Positions 41,916 through 54,010 of a stretch of DNA of 64,000 bases are shown here, piece by piece. Within the stretch, counting starts at the first letter, position 1. The number at the start of each line of letters is the position of its first letter. The stretch covers positions 55,106,370-55,170,369 of the forward strand of contig CM054117.1 of the NCBI GenBank assembly GCA_028673005.1, given 5' to 3'. A program made the position numbers and the translations under genes. The notes under the pieces are model-generated. The model saw only the letters and a program-made list of their open reading frames with translations, searched no databases and was not told the DNA's origin. Origin of the DNA: Tanypteryx hageni. Taxonomy: Eukaryota; Arthropoda; Insecta; Odonata; Petaluridae.

Positions 41916-44256
41916 TATGGGTGTAGTTTTTATTTTAAAAAAAACGCCCATAACATCCGATTCGTCAGATCTTTCCTTACTTGTTTTATTTTTTTAAAGC
42001 TTTATTAGCTCCGGAGATGCAAATTAATTTCGATTCCCTTCCAGGGGTAAATTACGATCCTTTCTTCCGCTTTATTTACACGTAAATCCAAACGATAAAA
42101 TTGGCTCTCCGCAGAGAAGTCTCAGTCGACGCCAGCGCAAAGCGTCTCATCGTTAGCGGACGTCAACGCTAATTTAAACACCTCCCTCTCATTCTGGGTT
42201 CATCGCACCATTAAAAAAAAAATAATCCGCCTCTTCCGTCGTCGGAACCTTTGAAATTCGCCGACGCGCGAATTCTTCCTTCCAACCCGACGAATCGCGA
42301 GGCGAAATAACTCGCAATTAAAAGGGGGGAATTGCTATGTACCCGGCGAAAAATAAGGAAACGTGTGGCACGTAGCGCTTGCTCTGCCGTTTTTTTTTAA
42401 GGGATAATTTGGCCCACGTCCGCTTAAAAAATAATAATAAAAGGAGAAACGAGATTGCGCGAGTGGGCGGGTGATTAGAGGAAGTTCTCACGCACAACAA
42501 ATCTCTCCTCTCCCCCTCAAAGACGATTTACGGCGCGATCCGACCGAATGTCTCGATCATTAATTAATAAATAAAAACGGTTTTCGCTCGCGACCTCTAT
42601 GCCTGTAATTGGCGTTTTCGTCGCTGCCTCCAAAAAATGTAAAAAAAAACATTAATTACACGAGTAAAGAGCCGTGACGGGTTATTATTAATTAAATTAT
42701 TATTATTACATTTTTTTCGCGGATTTTTTTCTGGCTTAACATATTTCTCAACAGGGTCGGGTCGCCATATACCCGTATCAAGGCCTAATTGCGACGTGGG
42801 TGTCCATAAATTTGAAGGAAATCCGTTTCCGGCGCATACGAACGTATTTCGCGATGCTTTTTTCCCCTTCGGTATAATTCGTTATTCGGCTGTTTTGCGA
42901 AATGAAGACGTCTCGTCGCGCAGTTGCTAACAAAGCACTTGATGGAGCGAGTTTTGAATAAAATCATCTGCCGTTTTTGATGGGTTTTTGAGAGAAACAA
43001 ATTTCTAGGGGTTGCGGAAAAAGTGGCTGGCGTTTATTACTTCTCGCTGTTTCGTTTCTTACTTATCATCTTTCCGTTAGACTCGGGGCGAATTACCTCG
43101 TTGTTTACTCGGTAACCATGGGGTCGTCGCAATAAATTGGCGCGGACGCGGGGGATTGCCTGAAGATTCTAGAGCGGCACTCGTCGGAGTGAAGAGGAAG
43201 AGCCATAAAGCAATCGAGAGCAATTGCGAATTCACGCTATGCAAGCCGTTCCCTCGTAGGAAGCCCGGAGCCTCTTCCCCCATCTTTCCCTTCCTCAACC
43301 ATGTTTTCTTCCTAACCGTCGGACGCGACGAATTGGCAAAGTAGGAAAATAAACAGTCTTTTTTGGTCGTTATTCATGTTTTCCTTCCCACTTTACCCCC
43401 CCCCCTCTCTCTTTTCTCCTCTGTATGTTAAACGACCGTTGCATTTCTCAGATTCATGCGAGGTAATTCAAGTGCGGCTAATTTTTACGCAATGATAGTT
43501 CGCGCGGACGTATTAAGTACGATTTTTCCTCAGGTCAGTTTTTTTTTCTTTGCTTCCCTTGACGATATGGCGGAGTTGAGTAACTTTGCATCCAGATTTT
43601 CATTCTCTTTTGATCACAATTTATTTCGGGTTGGATTACGACGCTTCGTTAAAATTTTTTTATCGCGGCCAAGGGATGATGTTCTGTTTGCCTGGTAATG
43701 AGAAAAAATGGATTTTTTTCAAAAATTTCGAAATACACAATTTCTCTTTAAATACTTCATTTCTGTCATTGCAAATAAATTCCAAATGCATATATAAACT
43801 CTTTTCTTCTTACTGAAACCCTTGGAAATAATTTCGCTACCCTTGGTGTTTAGACGCTCACTAAGAAGATATCCATATAAATTTTAAATGAGACTTGTTA
43901 TCCTCTGCATTTTGTCTTTGTTCCATTTGCCCTTCTTGCATTACTCACGCATTCCGCTTTTATTTGCGTTAATAGCCGGCAATTACATTTGCTGACGTCG
44001 GACGTGAGTTTTTCTTGCGTAAACTCGGCTGTAAAAAGTGGTAAACATCCTCCTTTTCTCACTCGCGCATGAAAACCGCCGAAGCAAAGCCGTAATACCT
44101 CTAGAAATTCCATGCGTCTCACTCTTTCTAAGTAGGATTGCGTTTGTCAATAAGTATTTTTAAATAGAAACTTTTTTTGTTCCAGTGAGAGCCACATTAC
44201 AATGATTCTTAACACGTAGAGATCAATGATTTATTGATGTCAGTTATCTCTTAAAA
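41916..44256. other. Unassigned, largely single-copy-looking sequence
   Basis: 42100-43500 has frequent CpG and mixed composition, with several short open frames (for example 43156-43344) that I do not recognise. TTAATTA words cluster at 42560-42720. It could be non-coding regulatory DNA or an unrecognised exon. Confidence 0.35.
42555..42720. promoter_or_regulatory. Cluster of TAATTA words
   Basis: CATTAATTAATAAATAAA (about 42559), CATTAATTACACG (about 42650) and ATTATTAATTAAATTATTATTA (first 20 bases, about 42686) fall within 170 bp. TAATTA is the core recognised by many homeodomain proteins, but AT-rich DNA produces it by chance, so this is weak. Confidence 0.2.
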
Positions 44257-44655
44257 CAGAGGCAGGCAACCTCTTCTACACTGTGGGTTGCACATAAGTG
44301 AAAATGGAGGGATAATATTTTTTTAAGTGTCAAGAATTCAAAATTAAATGTTTTCATCATCACCATCTTGGGCAGTCTGTTTGTAGACAGGTCCGTGATT
44401 ATTCTTGGTTAAACGTGGTTCTCCACATACTCCTATTTTTCGCAGTCTTCTTCATGTCCTAATAGTTCTCCTTCCCTTTCAAGTCGTCTATCAGCTGGAT
44501 CCTCTTTCTCTAAGGCCGTTTGTCTCTCTGTTTTTCCTTTCAGTTTTCCTTCTAACGCGTCTTTGATCATTCTCTTTTTTCAAAACTATATGAATTTTTC
44601 GTGTTACAGTTTACGCATCATAGCTTCGCGGGCCGCATTAAATGTTCTTATTAAT
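44257..44655. mobile_element. hAT MITE remnant split by an RTE fragment
   Basis: Starts CAGAGGCAGGCAACCTCTTCTAC and resumes after the LINE piece with TTTACGCATCATAGCTTCGC and GGGCCGCATTAAA, as in the right part of the MITE at 40542-40915 (AATCATAGCTTCGCGGGCCG). The right end is missing. Confidence 0.6.
44355..44577 (-). pseudogene. RTE LINE copy 4, 3' terminal fragment
   Basis: The plus strand starts CATCATCACCATC (the triplet tail) and continues GGGCAGTCTG, AGACAGGTCCGTGATTATTC, matching the 3' UTR and last codons of copy 1 (11321-11530). It is 5' truncated near 44577. It sits inside the MITE at 44257-44655. Confidence 0.85.
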
Positions 44656-45079
44656 ATATTGGCACGCAAAATTAATATGTATATCATTTGAATAGATCGA
44701 CGAATGCAGACTCATGACGCTCAAAGGGCATATTTATGACAAAGAATGGGGTAATGTCATCTAGCGGACGGTTTGAAAGTTACATTTATGAAGTTATCAA
44801 TCAATCCTCCTGATGAATTCTTCAATTTATCCAAATTCTAATAAACGGGGATAATTCAATTCGGTTAAGGTCATCTTTTATCTCTGGCAAATATTTCATC
44901 CCGTCTGACTTTTTCTTCTGCGTATTCATCCACCTTCTCTTCTCTTCCCATTGTTGTACGACGCAGGGCCGTCGGCCAATTCACGTCAACTTCAGCTCCC
45001 GAACCGCATGATTGAAACGCGTCCGTATTGCAGATAAAGCGACGTTACCCCCTCTCCTTTTTCAACCCACACCCTCTTT

Positions 45080-45135
45080 AACCTTAGAAAAGGAGAGTTT
45101 TGAACCCGCGACCTTCAACGACCGAGCTGTCAGTC
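45080..45135 (-). repeat. tRNA-derived SINE fragment
   Basis: On the minus strand, AGCTCGGTCGTTGAAGG (A box-like) is followed closely by CGCGGGTTCAAAACTC (B box-like). The anticodon part between them is shortened, so this is not a tRNA gene. Confidence 0.35.
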
Positions 45136-47737
45136 AAAGAAATGACTCTCTTAATTCTTTTCCTCTTCCCCTTAGTACGTCTCCCTCTGTCCTCCCATAT
45201 TCTCCCATCTACCACTGCTAACCAAATGCGTAATTAATACGTATCTTATGTCATACATGACCAAAGGGTTATATGTAAGAAGGGATTATATAGTCTCAAT
45301 TTTGCCCTTAATAAAGTTCTTTTTCTGCTCCTTTGTCTGTCTTGTCTGTTCTCTCTTTTTCCCTCCTTCGCCATGCCTCCCCTCCTTCCCCATTCCCTCC
45401 TACTACACTACCTCCTATTACACTCCTTCCTCCAATCCCCCACGAGATCATTTATGAAGGAGATATACCGAATCAACACACTTAATCAGAGAGAGTATCT
45501 CCCCCACCTTCTCTTTTTCTCCACCCCACGCTCTGTTGGACCTTTTCTTCATGTAAGTCACGGACCTTCCTTCCTCCTTAAAGGATCTTCACAAGGACCC
45601 TTTTCCTTTTAACCCTATCTTCACCCTCCCTCTCTGCTCCTCCTCCCCCATGACAGACCGCCCAAACGCGGCGGCTCCCTTCCCGTCGATGTGTCCCACG
45701 CGAACTGCCATTTCCTACCATCGAGTTCGTCACGTGCGTTAGCACCATTGTGGCCTCTTCAATCTTCTTTTTAAAAGAAAAAAAACCTCCTTTCTTCGCG
45801 CCCACGCGATCCTCCTCCTCGTCCGTCCCAACGTCCGCAGACGTAGATCTTCGCCTGTTTTTTTACTTTTCCCTTTTCTTGCTGCTGTCCCTCCATCTGG
45901 CGAGATTTATTCAAATCATTTCCTAATCCCTATCTTTTAGAATTCTCGCAGAGGAGCGTTCTATTCCATCCACTCCCTCCCGCGGAGTTCGTTATTCTTA
46001 TTTTTCCTTTTCAGTTCGTCCGTCTGTTATTTTTTCCCTCCAGCCCCTACATTTTTCTTTTTTTTTTAGGAAGAGGAAGGCTTGGATCTTCTTCTCCTTA
46101 GCTGCTTTTGTCGCTAGACATCTTTCAAATGTTTCCAAGGTCGCTCGTCGGTTGTATGTGCGTCTATCTTTCGGTCGGAAGGTGGTATGCGGTTCTTTGT
46201 CCGTCGAGGACGGCGATTACTCTTTTAAAGACGTTCGCGAGATCGCGGGAGAAGGTTAAACGAGCTCGAAGTTGGCCCACCTCCACGCCCGACGCTGCTC
46301 TGTTGTCAATAAATTCGCGTAGATTCCACAGAGCGTGGTTTAAATTAAATTGTTATAAGGCAAACCCGTCAACTGTTCATCGTTTCTTACAGTTCCTGTT
46401 TTTTTACTTTCTGTTAGTAGGCTGGCTAGATTTCTTTCGCTTTATTTACACGTATGGGATAAGTGAGGATATTGTTCATGGAGTAAGAAATGAAAATCGT
46501 GTCCATGGCAGTCAGGGTCTGTGCTTCAGGGGACCCCCAATGTCTCTGATCGTGGACATGTGAGTTTCTTGGGGACCATAAAAGTACTCTAGAGGTGTCC
46601 AATCTTCTAGCTAAAGTCGATTGTTCCAGCTCTGGCGCATATTAAACAACTGTGGCACTTCTATAACATTCATCGCTTTCTATAACATTTGTCGCTTTAA
46701 TACGGTCCGGATACCTCTTCGAGTTGGACATTCCTGCTTTATTATGACTAAACAGGTAGACCTCGATTGACATTGCCCCGTTTTACGAAATTTCGAAGTT
46801 ACGAAAAAAATATCCAGTGCTTCATTATATGAGAGAAAATCTCGAGATACCTTAAAAACCGGCGTTTTTCCGTAACAAATCTGGTAAAGAAAATGAGAAA
46901 CAGAAGAAGAAATAATGATATTATTAATAATAACATTAATACAGTAAGAATAATTTCTCTTGATCGTTCTGAATATAATAAGAAATCTTAGAACAGTCAC
47001 GACATCAAAAATCTTTTTTCTTTCTCGCAAGGAATGAAAACTTTCGATGCTACCCAAACAAATAAAAATTATTCTATGTTAACTCATACCAAAATTATGT
47101 TATTTCACTTGCCTCACTCTATTGTAATAACTAGGTATTGAATATTATTCTTATCATTTATGATATTTTCATTTATTTCGGCGACATATGATTAAATAGT
47201 TGGTCACGTGATTACAACATCAAGTTGAGTGGAGAACAACACTAATACATAGGTGTTTTGAATAATTACTTGTCATCGGTGCTCGAATTGGACCGAACGC
47301 ACCTGAACACCGTTCTTGTTATTAAGCTAGAAGTGTTCCGGTTGTTAAAATGTTATAAAAATAAATCAAAAAGAACATCATTCTCCAGATTACATTTGTC
47401 TGGAACATTGTACAGAGAGCAAAGGGAGGTAGGCGCATTTCTGTGACTTTCTCGCGGACGAAGGAAAACCTAGCTACGCCATTGATAGCATTGCATCTCT
47501 TGTGTTTCATTATGGCTGAGTTATTGCTTATCGAAATTTCGGCCATATTGACAGTCTCAAATTGCAAAAGGTTTCGCTAAAATGTTATTTATTTTTGCAG
47601 TAAATAAAAGATTTGACATAATAATAAACTCTCAGAAATGAATTATAATTCATTTTCCCTCCGTACGCGCACAAGAATTGAAATGAATTGAATTGTATTT
47701 TTTCCATCTTTTTCATCTTTTTTATTTATTTTTTATT

Positions 47738-47793
47738 TTTTCCTCAAATTTGGCGCCCTAGGCGACCGCCTAGTTCGCCCCTGGCAACACCAC
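47738..47793. mobile_element. hAT-like terminal fragment
   Basis: TTTGGCGCCCTAGGCGACCG, CCTAGTTCGCCCCTGG and then CACCACTG resemble the right end of hAT elements whose ends read CAGTGG. The GGCGCC and GGCGACCGCC words also occur at 37862-37900. Confidence 0.4.
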
Positions 47794-48063
47794 TGGCAAT
47801 TCAACGTGTGCGTGCCTATTATATTTACCATTTATTTCATATAGCATTTATTTGTAAATTTTCATTAAAAAAATGTCTTCCTCAATTTTAGGAATGCCAG
47901 AATTACAGAGTTAAATTTACTATTTATGTAATTTTAATTATGATTTTGTCAAATTGTCATAGACTTCCTGGACTTCCTTTATATGTAATTAAGGGAATTT
48001 TGGTTGTGGAGGAAGGTGGTCAATGGAGTACGCAAAGCAAACCACTATTGTTATTATTTGAAT

Positions 48064-48130
48064 CTAGATTCGCGTCACACGGCGCTTTTTCAGAACGCAT
48101 CCCCCGTGACATAAGAAGGGAGGGGGGAGG
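48064..48130 (+). repeat. Dispersed repeat with CACACGGCGC words, copy 3
   Basis: Order: GATTCGCGTCACACGG, CGCTTTTTCAGAACGCATCC, CCGTGACATAAGAAGG. It matches 35590-35675. Confidence 0.55.
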
Positions 48131-48724
48131 GGGTAGTTGCATTCATATTTGCGGCAATATTTCAATTAAAATGAGCGCTCAAGCGTTGGTGGAATTTGAC
48201 AGCGGCCATCGGGAGGTAGCGGTTTCACGACCGCCCCATGCCTCTCACAGTTTCGTCGGTATTTGTGTAAACGTTTTCCAATCTGGCATCAATCGGCAGG
48301 TCTCTCGAGCGAGTAATTCCCTCAAACAATCAGTTCGAGGGAGACTCGACGTCATTTTCGAAACGAGCGTAATCGGAAGGAGTTAGTAATCTCGGCGTTT
48401 TGTTTGCGCAACGGTCGGGATCTCACGAAACCTTGATGCAAAGAGCATTTGGCGAGATTATGGCTCGTGCAAAATAAACAAGCAAGGGGAGAACTAGTGA
48501 ATCAGATATTAAGGGCGGTTTTCTTATCGTAGCGGCGTAAACAAAGTATAGATAGTTAATTAGGGGTTTTAGAAATCCTGCTAAAAAGCAAACTGACAAA
48601 AAGACGGAATCCAAAATCAATAGGGACACCAGCCGAAACTATCCTGATAATTTGGTTGCTCTAACTTGAATGACCTAGAAATAGTTCACTAATTTAATGT
48701 TTTGTTGTTAATTGTTCCTCCCAC
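48131..48724. other. Unassigned sequence, no gene seen
   Basis: The 148-codon frame 47940-48386 (+) runs through the dispersed repeat and is therefore unlikely to be a gene. CpG-bearing, nothing recognised. Confidence 0.4.
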
Positions 48725-48900
48725 TACACCCTTTAGACTGTCCCCGGAGTCTCCAAATTTTCAACCGCGGGAAGAACATACGGCCATGAACAATCACTCA
48801 AAATTTGATTACCCTAACTTTAACGGTGTAGAGGTAGATCACCGGACACGGAAGTGTGATTGACGGACAAAACGATCACGTTATCGGATTAAAAAAACCG
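48725..48900 (-). repeat. Dispersed repeat, copy B of a pair
   Basis: Reverse complement of the repeat at 41744-41915: GATCGTTTTGTCC, CACACTTCCGT, TCCGGTGA, CTACACCGTT, CAAATTTTGA and TTCTTCCCGCGGTTGAAA in order on the minus strand. Confidence 0.75.
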
Positions 48901-49387
48901 CTAAACATATCATCGATTCATGTTTGTTGGGATGACGCTAATCTCATTGTGTCAATGGTCTTTAAATTTCAGCCAAAGACGGATGTTTGTAGATTGATCG
49001 CACATTGGATTTACCGAGTGTATGCATACCAATACATATGAAATGTGTGCGTTCATTTCGAAAAATGTCCATCTTCCCTAGATTTGCGCAGTTTCACATT
49101 GCACGCTTTTGGTTTGGCACGGTTTTCTTTTTGAGAAATACCTCGATTTGCACGGCCATTACAGCTCTTAGTATTTAGATAATTAATTACTTCGTGGAAG
49201 TGATGATATTATTCATAATGTGGAAATGATTATGCAAAAGTACTAACTGTGCCTCATCATGTATAATCTCTTAGCACATTTGGTATCCGAACATTGAAAA
49301 ATATGAAATGTTGTAGTTTGACTCAAGGGGTAATGAGAAAGAATAAAGAGAGCTATTCTGAATGTAATAATATATATATATATATAT
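48901..49387. other. Unassigned, with CACGG repeat piece and short (TA)n
   Basis: 49085-49165 carries TTGCACG and GGCACGGTTTT words of the dispersed family. A TA run (49370-49387) directly precedes the MITE fragment. Confidence 0.4.
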
Positions 49388-49661
49388 GTGGCCCGCGAAG
49401 CCATCATGAAGGCGAACCGTAATATCAAATACAGATAATTTCATATTTGTAGAAACTTATGACCGGAAAACCTTATCCAATTATGTTATGGGGATAACAT
49501 ATTGTTTATTATTGATTTTTATAACAGAAACCCTCGCGTAATCTCAAACAACTTCCGATATGAACCCTAACGTGGCCCGCCGAAGCATTTTCATCTGTCT
49601 AAGAAGCTGCGACTGTTAACACGGCCCGCCACGTTAAAAGTTCGCCCCCCCCCCCCCCCTG
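49388..49661. mobile_element. hAT MITE fragment, same family as 5340-5660
   Basis: Matches 5380-5660 in order: GTGGCCCGCG, GGCGAACCGTAATAT, ATAATTTCATATTTGTAG, GGAAAACCTT, GTTATGGG, GTGAACCCTAACGTGGC-like and CGGCCCGCCACGT. The left 40 bases are replaced by TA repeats. The right end, normally GCCCACCCCTG, has a run of 15 C (49645-49659). Confidence 0.8.
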
Positions 49662-51985
49662 ATGTAGAGTCATAGACGGAGCTCAAATGTACCTTGATGT
49701 ATTGCTATATGAATATCTAACTACCTTGCACGATTTCACTCTACGCGGTTTATTCCAGGAAAGCATGTGCAGCGAAAACAGAAAGATGGTTGCATTTTTC
49801 GTTTTAGCAAACTAAAACTATTTTTCGTAACACCGATCGGTCACAGAGGCGTCCTTAGAAGCACGGGTCTCTAGAATACTTCTCTAAGAGGTAGCGATTT
49901 TCTAAATTTATATTTTAAAACAAGTGAGGGAGGAATTGCAGAGCAAATTACAGAAGGCCCTTTTATTCATATTTCCAGCGGGGTGGAGAATAGCATATGC
50001 GATATATTGCCGGTTGCCTAAATGTGTAGAGCATGCCCTTATCAGCAATTTCTATTATTATTTCCCAGAAGGTAGTTCTAGATCCACCAGATTTTTACCA
50101 TAACTATCTCTTATATAGGCCAATCAATCCTGAAAATATAGCTTCTCCAAGTTGCAGTATTCCAGAGATATTGTCCGTAAAGCGAACGAACGGACAGACA
50201 AACCGAATACGCAAGCGCTTTTTTTTTAGAAAAACAAGCTCTAATAGGATGTCAACTTGACGAGATTACAACTCATCTTCGCAGTGAACTAACTCTCAGA
50301 ATGACACATATTTCCGTAGCTCGCGAAATATAAACACCGAGTCGTATTTAGTATTTTAAAACCCAAGTTGCAATTCAGCGACATCCATAGTTGCGTGACT
50401 CGGCTTAAAAACCGCAAAACCCAATGAATGTCGTGCCTTTGTTCTCGTTAAACGCATTCGAAACGAAGTAGGAGAAACGATTATCGATCCGGGTAATCAT
50501 TTCGAGTCGTTCCGCTCGCCTGACGTTCGCCATTTTTAATGCCTGTTCCGAGCACATTTGCATTGGCATGCTTTGTACGGTCGAGGCTTCGGTACTTGGA
50601 GTATGTGAACTTGTTTGCTGACGGACGTAAAAAAACGCCAAATTAATTAAAAAACCACACTCGATATCTAATCCTAGACGCCCCAGCGAGGCGCATTTTG
50701 CAATAAATAAATAACTAAAAAATGTTGGAAAGCACTGCTTTCCACCTGCTATTGGATTTCCCGGTATTTCATAGATATTCCTCTAACTGGCTCCAAAATC
50801 GGAAAATTCGAAACTTTGGAATGATGTTGTAGCCAAACTACTGCAGCTAAGAGAATGAAATTTACACAGATGGGAAGTAAAATTCTCCATTTCAAAGTTG
50901 CCCTCTCCTCCAAAGGGGTATGCAAAAACGCGCTAAAATTTTAAAGAAAACGTGCTTCCGTCTCTTGCTTTAGCAAGTGTGTCTTGTTTTATTTTTTGTT
51001 CCATATATCTGAGGAGGCTATTTCATCCGTGGCGATTCTAAATGAGAATTTTATGCATCCTGCCGTAATTTCGTTTCGTCAGAAAACGTCGACTCGTTAT
51101 GGTCGAATATCCCACCTACACGCATCGAGAAAATGCCCTTGCCTCCACGGATTGGCTACCGCGGATTTCAATCCCAAATAGCGCTCATTTTCCATTGGAA
51201 TCGAACCGATCACGTCTTCCCCTCCCTCTCGGAAAACAATCCCTGGTCTCGTAGTCTGATTACAAACAACATATATACTATATCCCCGGATCCCTTTTAA
51301 TATTCAACAGCCGTTCATTTCATGGGTTTTAATTTCTTCGGGTCCCTTTTACGTTCCACGGGATATTCTGCAGCCAATCCTGTTCCAATTGAATTCAGCT
51401 CCCGGCCCTAATTGCTTCCCTGGATTATTCATGCGACTCCGGTCTCCATTTCATCCGGGAGAGGGTATTAAAAGAAAAGAAAAAGAAACATCGAATTCGA
51501 TAGATTTACTCGAAATCCGGCTTTTTTTTCTTTTAGGAAAACAGGAAACGAATCGTTCGTTGCATCAGGTAATCGAAGGACCTCTCGTCAGGTAAACGCC
51601 GCAAGAACCTAATTAAGACAAATCCCGCATTCCTTCTGCTACGTACATACTCCTGATTCTTTTTGTTCGCCTAAAATTCTTGCCATATTCATTTGCCCTT
51701 TTCTCCTGGTTTGACCAAACCTACAATATTCCCGTCCGTCGGATCTAGGACAGTTGGCGCGGCAAGTTCGGCACAATGATTTCAGCGCAGAGCCGGTTCG
51801 GCGCAGGATAACAACCCAACCCAGCCCAAAACAGCTGCCGAAACACACTCATCTTTTCATTTCTTATTTAATTATTTTTTAACAATTTTGTAACACTCTT
51901 CTGCTCTAACTTCCCTAAAATTTACTTTCATCTCCCCCCCCCCCACTCTCCCTCCTTTGTTGGATTAACCGCTCCGATCTCGCAG
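49662..51985. other. Unassigned sequence, no gene seen
   Basis: 49725-49800 has a CACGG-family piece. 50170-50235 has GGACAGACAAACCGAA like 10160-10180. 51740-51815 repeats GGCGCGGC, CGGCACAA and CGGCGCAGG words. Short frames are unrecognised. Confidence 0.4.
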
Positions 51986-51989
51986 AATG

Positions 51990-52290
51990 ATTGAAAAATA
52001 TTTCATTTTTCTTTCCTTCTCTCGTCTTCTTTTCACATCCACTTCTCTCTCTCTCCCCCTCCCTTTTCCTGCTTAACTTTCCCCTCCTTCCTTTCAGTTT
52101 CCCTTCTCTCCCTCCTCCTATGCTGCATCTGTCTCATTTCCTTCATTTCATCTCTCTTTCTCTCTCCCTTTCCCTTCTTCCTATTCTTTCAACTTTCTGT
52201 CCTTGTCCTCTCGTTCTCACTTGTCCAAATCTCCATTCTCTCTTGCCCTCCCCTTTTTCTCTTCGTGCTCATAATAAAGCTTATCGCAGA
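51990..52290. repeat. Pyrimidine-rich tract
   Basis: The plus strand is largely C and T (CTCTCTCTCTCTCCCCCTCCC, first 20 bases shown in part). It is less pure than 33619-34589. Confidence 0.7.
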
Positions 52291-53339
52291 ATGCATGTGA
52301 TAATGTTTACGTGTTAAAGGTACTCATGTAAGTGTATGCTCTTTATTTTCGCTTTACTCTCTCGATCTTTTATAAATCATATCAGTAAGCTTAGTTGATT
52401 TTGCACGCGTTTGGGTATTTTCCTGGAGTGGGGTTTTTCCTGAGGTTCATGTAGTCTATTTTTCCTTAGTGTACACCACAGACATACTTACCTTTTCATT
52501 TCTGATTTTATTATATCATATATGTAAAACTTTTCTCGTGATTGGCGCATAAAAGGGTTGTGTAGGAGTGGAGACTAACTAGTATCCATCTTTGACGTTA
52601 ATTTATTCCTCTATATCTGTCTTCCGCCTCCTCCTCGCCACTCTGCGTCTTCCACCCCGTCCTTCCCACCTCTCTTCCGCCTTTTCTCCCCATTTCTCTC
52701 TTTCTATTAATTCTTCTCCTCCCTTCTTATCCTCTCTTCCGCTCTCTCCTATATTTCCTCCCCTTAACTCAATTCTCCCTATGCCCTTCTCTCTCTCCCT
52801 CCATCTATTCTCTAATCCTTCACCGACCTCGCTTACTTCCTCCTTCTAACTCCCCTCGAGAAACGACGGTTGAATTACAGCGTCCGAGTAAGTACTAAGT
52901 ACCCAACTCGTGTATGGGACTTAATCAGGTTAACGAACCCGAAATGAGCTCCGCCGCTCCCTCCAAGGGTAGTTCTGGAAGGGGGGAGGAGTATTAGGAG
53001 GGGGAGAGATGGTTGAAACGCGGTCATCCACGAAAAATTTCTCTCTCTCTCTCTCTCTCCATCGTGAGCGGAAGAAACGCGATAGCTACTCATTCTGTAA
53101 GCGATTTGAGACCCGAGGCATCACACTCTAGGGACCGCCGAGATTAATTCTCCCGTTCTTTTGTTTTCTTGAGGCAATGAGAGTAAAGCTAGCGTATAAC
53201 TTAAAAAAAAATATCTTAGCCAGTTGAGTAGCTAATGACGCAAGAATTACTGATAGGAACTTCTTGAATGACAAATAAATAATTAATCCAAAAATAACGT
53301 AATATTCTCAAGAAATACATGTGAGTATTCTTATCATTA
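52291..53339. other. Unassigned, including a second pyrimidine-rich tract
   Basis: 52612-52850 is CT-rich; its 85-codon Ser/Pro frame is a composition artefact. A (CT)n run lies at 53040-53060. Nothing else is recognised. Confidence 0.45.
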
Positions 53340-53590
53340 TTTTGGATAACAAGAGAATTGTAGAATCTAATCTCCGTGAATCGTCAGCGAATACGGCTGC
53401 TTTGTAACCGAAACGCGAATCTGTTTTTTTTAATATAAAAGCTTCTTGTCGCTATTGGAGACACTTAAGACAAACACATCATTTTTCAATTGTTGACACA
53501 CGTCCTTGTTATCGGGACTTCTCGAGCGTATATCATGACCGGGGACTCCGGTTCATTGCACCGGCTCGTTATCAGTGCGCTACGGCAGTG
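53340..53590. repeat. Foldback-family right arm (copy D) joined to a tRNA-like segment
   Basis: 53370-53480 matches the right arms of the foldback family (ATACGGCTGCTTTGTAACCG, AAACGCGAATC, GTCGCTATTGGAGACAC). On the minus strand 53590-53530 reads GCCGTAGCGCACTGATAACG and GCCGGTGCAATGAACCGG, resembling the front half of a tRNA-derived SINE. The B box is lost. Confidence 0.45.
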
Positions 53591-53819
53591 CTCCTAGTCC
53601 AGAAAAGGAATTTTTGGTTGGAAATACAATGAAGTAAAGCATAGTGAGCAATTATGAAATAAATGAGAGACTAGTTATTTTCGGTGTAATGATAGATAGA
53701 GTTGTCATTGCCTAAACTGTTAGGTACGTATCTACCAAATAAGTAAGTTACGCTGGTTGGTTCCTATAAATAATAGAATTTGAGGGCACATTATGTCTCT
53801 TCAATACCCATAAAATGGT
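53591..53819. other. Unassigned spacer
   Basis: Short AT-rich spacer between two foldback-family copies; nothing recognised. Confidence 0.4.
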
Positions 53820-54010
53820 TAGGAAAAACTTATGTTTATTTTAGCTGCAAAACAGACGTCGTCAGTGACGATTCACCGATAGCAGATTCCGACAAAGAAT
53901 TAGAATCTAATATCTTCGAATCGCCACTGATGACGGTTACTTTGCAACCGAAATAAGCGCCGGTTTTCTTATCAGTTTTATGGATATTGGAGAAACATAT
54001 TGCCGATTTT
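53820..54010. repeat. Foldback repeat (copy E) with intact CTGATGA core
   Basis: The left arm 53846-53880 (GACGTCGTCAGTGACGATTC) is the inverse of right arm 53918-53940 (GAATCGCCACTGATGACGG). The plus strand has CTGATGA (53927-53933), unpaired C, GGTT/AACC hairpin with 7-base loop, and GAAA (53950-53953). The minus strand has CTGACGA in the left arm. Sequence after GAAA (TAAGCGCC) no longer makes a good stem III. Confidence 0.65.

Larger units (their letters stand above)
44656..48063. other. Unassigned sequence with short repeat remnants
   Basis: Includes a SINE-like piece (45080-45135), a CT-rich stretch (45310-45440), CpG-rich frames at 45560-46330 without recognisable products, and a pogo-like end near 46755 (GGTAGACCTCGATTGAC). 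A tandem TCTATAACATTNRTCGCTTT occurs at 46659-46700, and a hAT-like right end at 47738-47793. No gene is supported. Confidence 0.4.

Noticed and set aside
47940..48386. 148-codon open frame
   Set aside because: Crosses a dispersed repeat that occurs elsewhere in other contexts.
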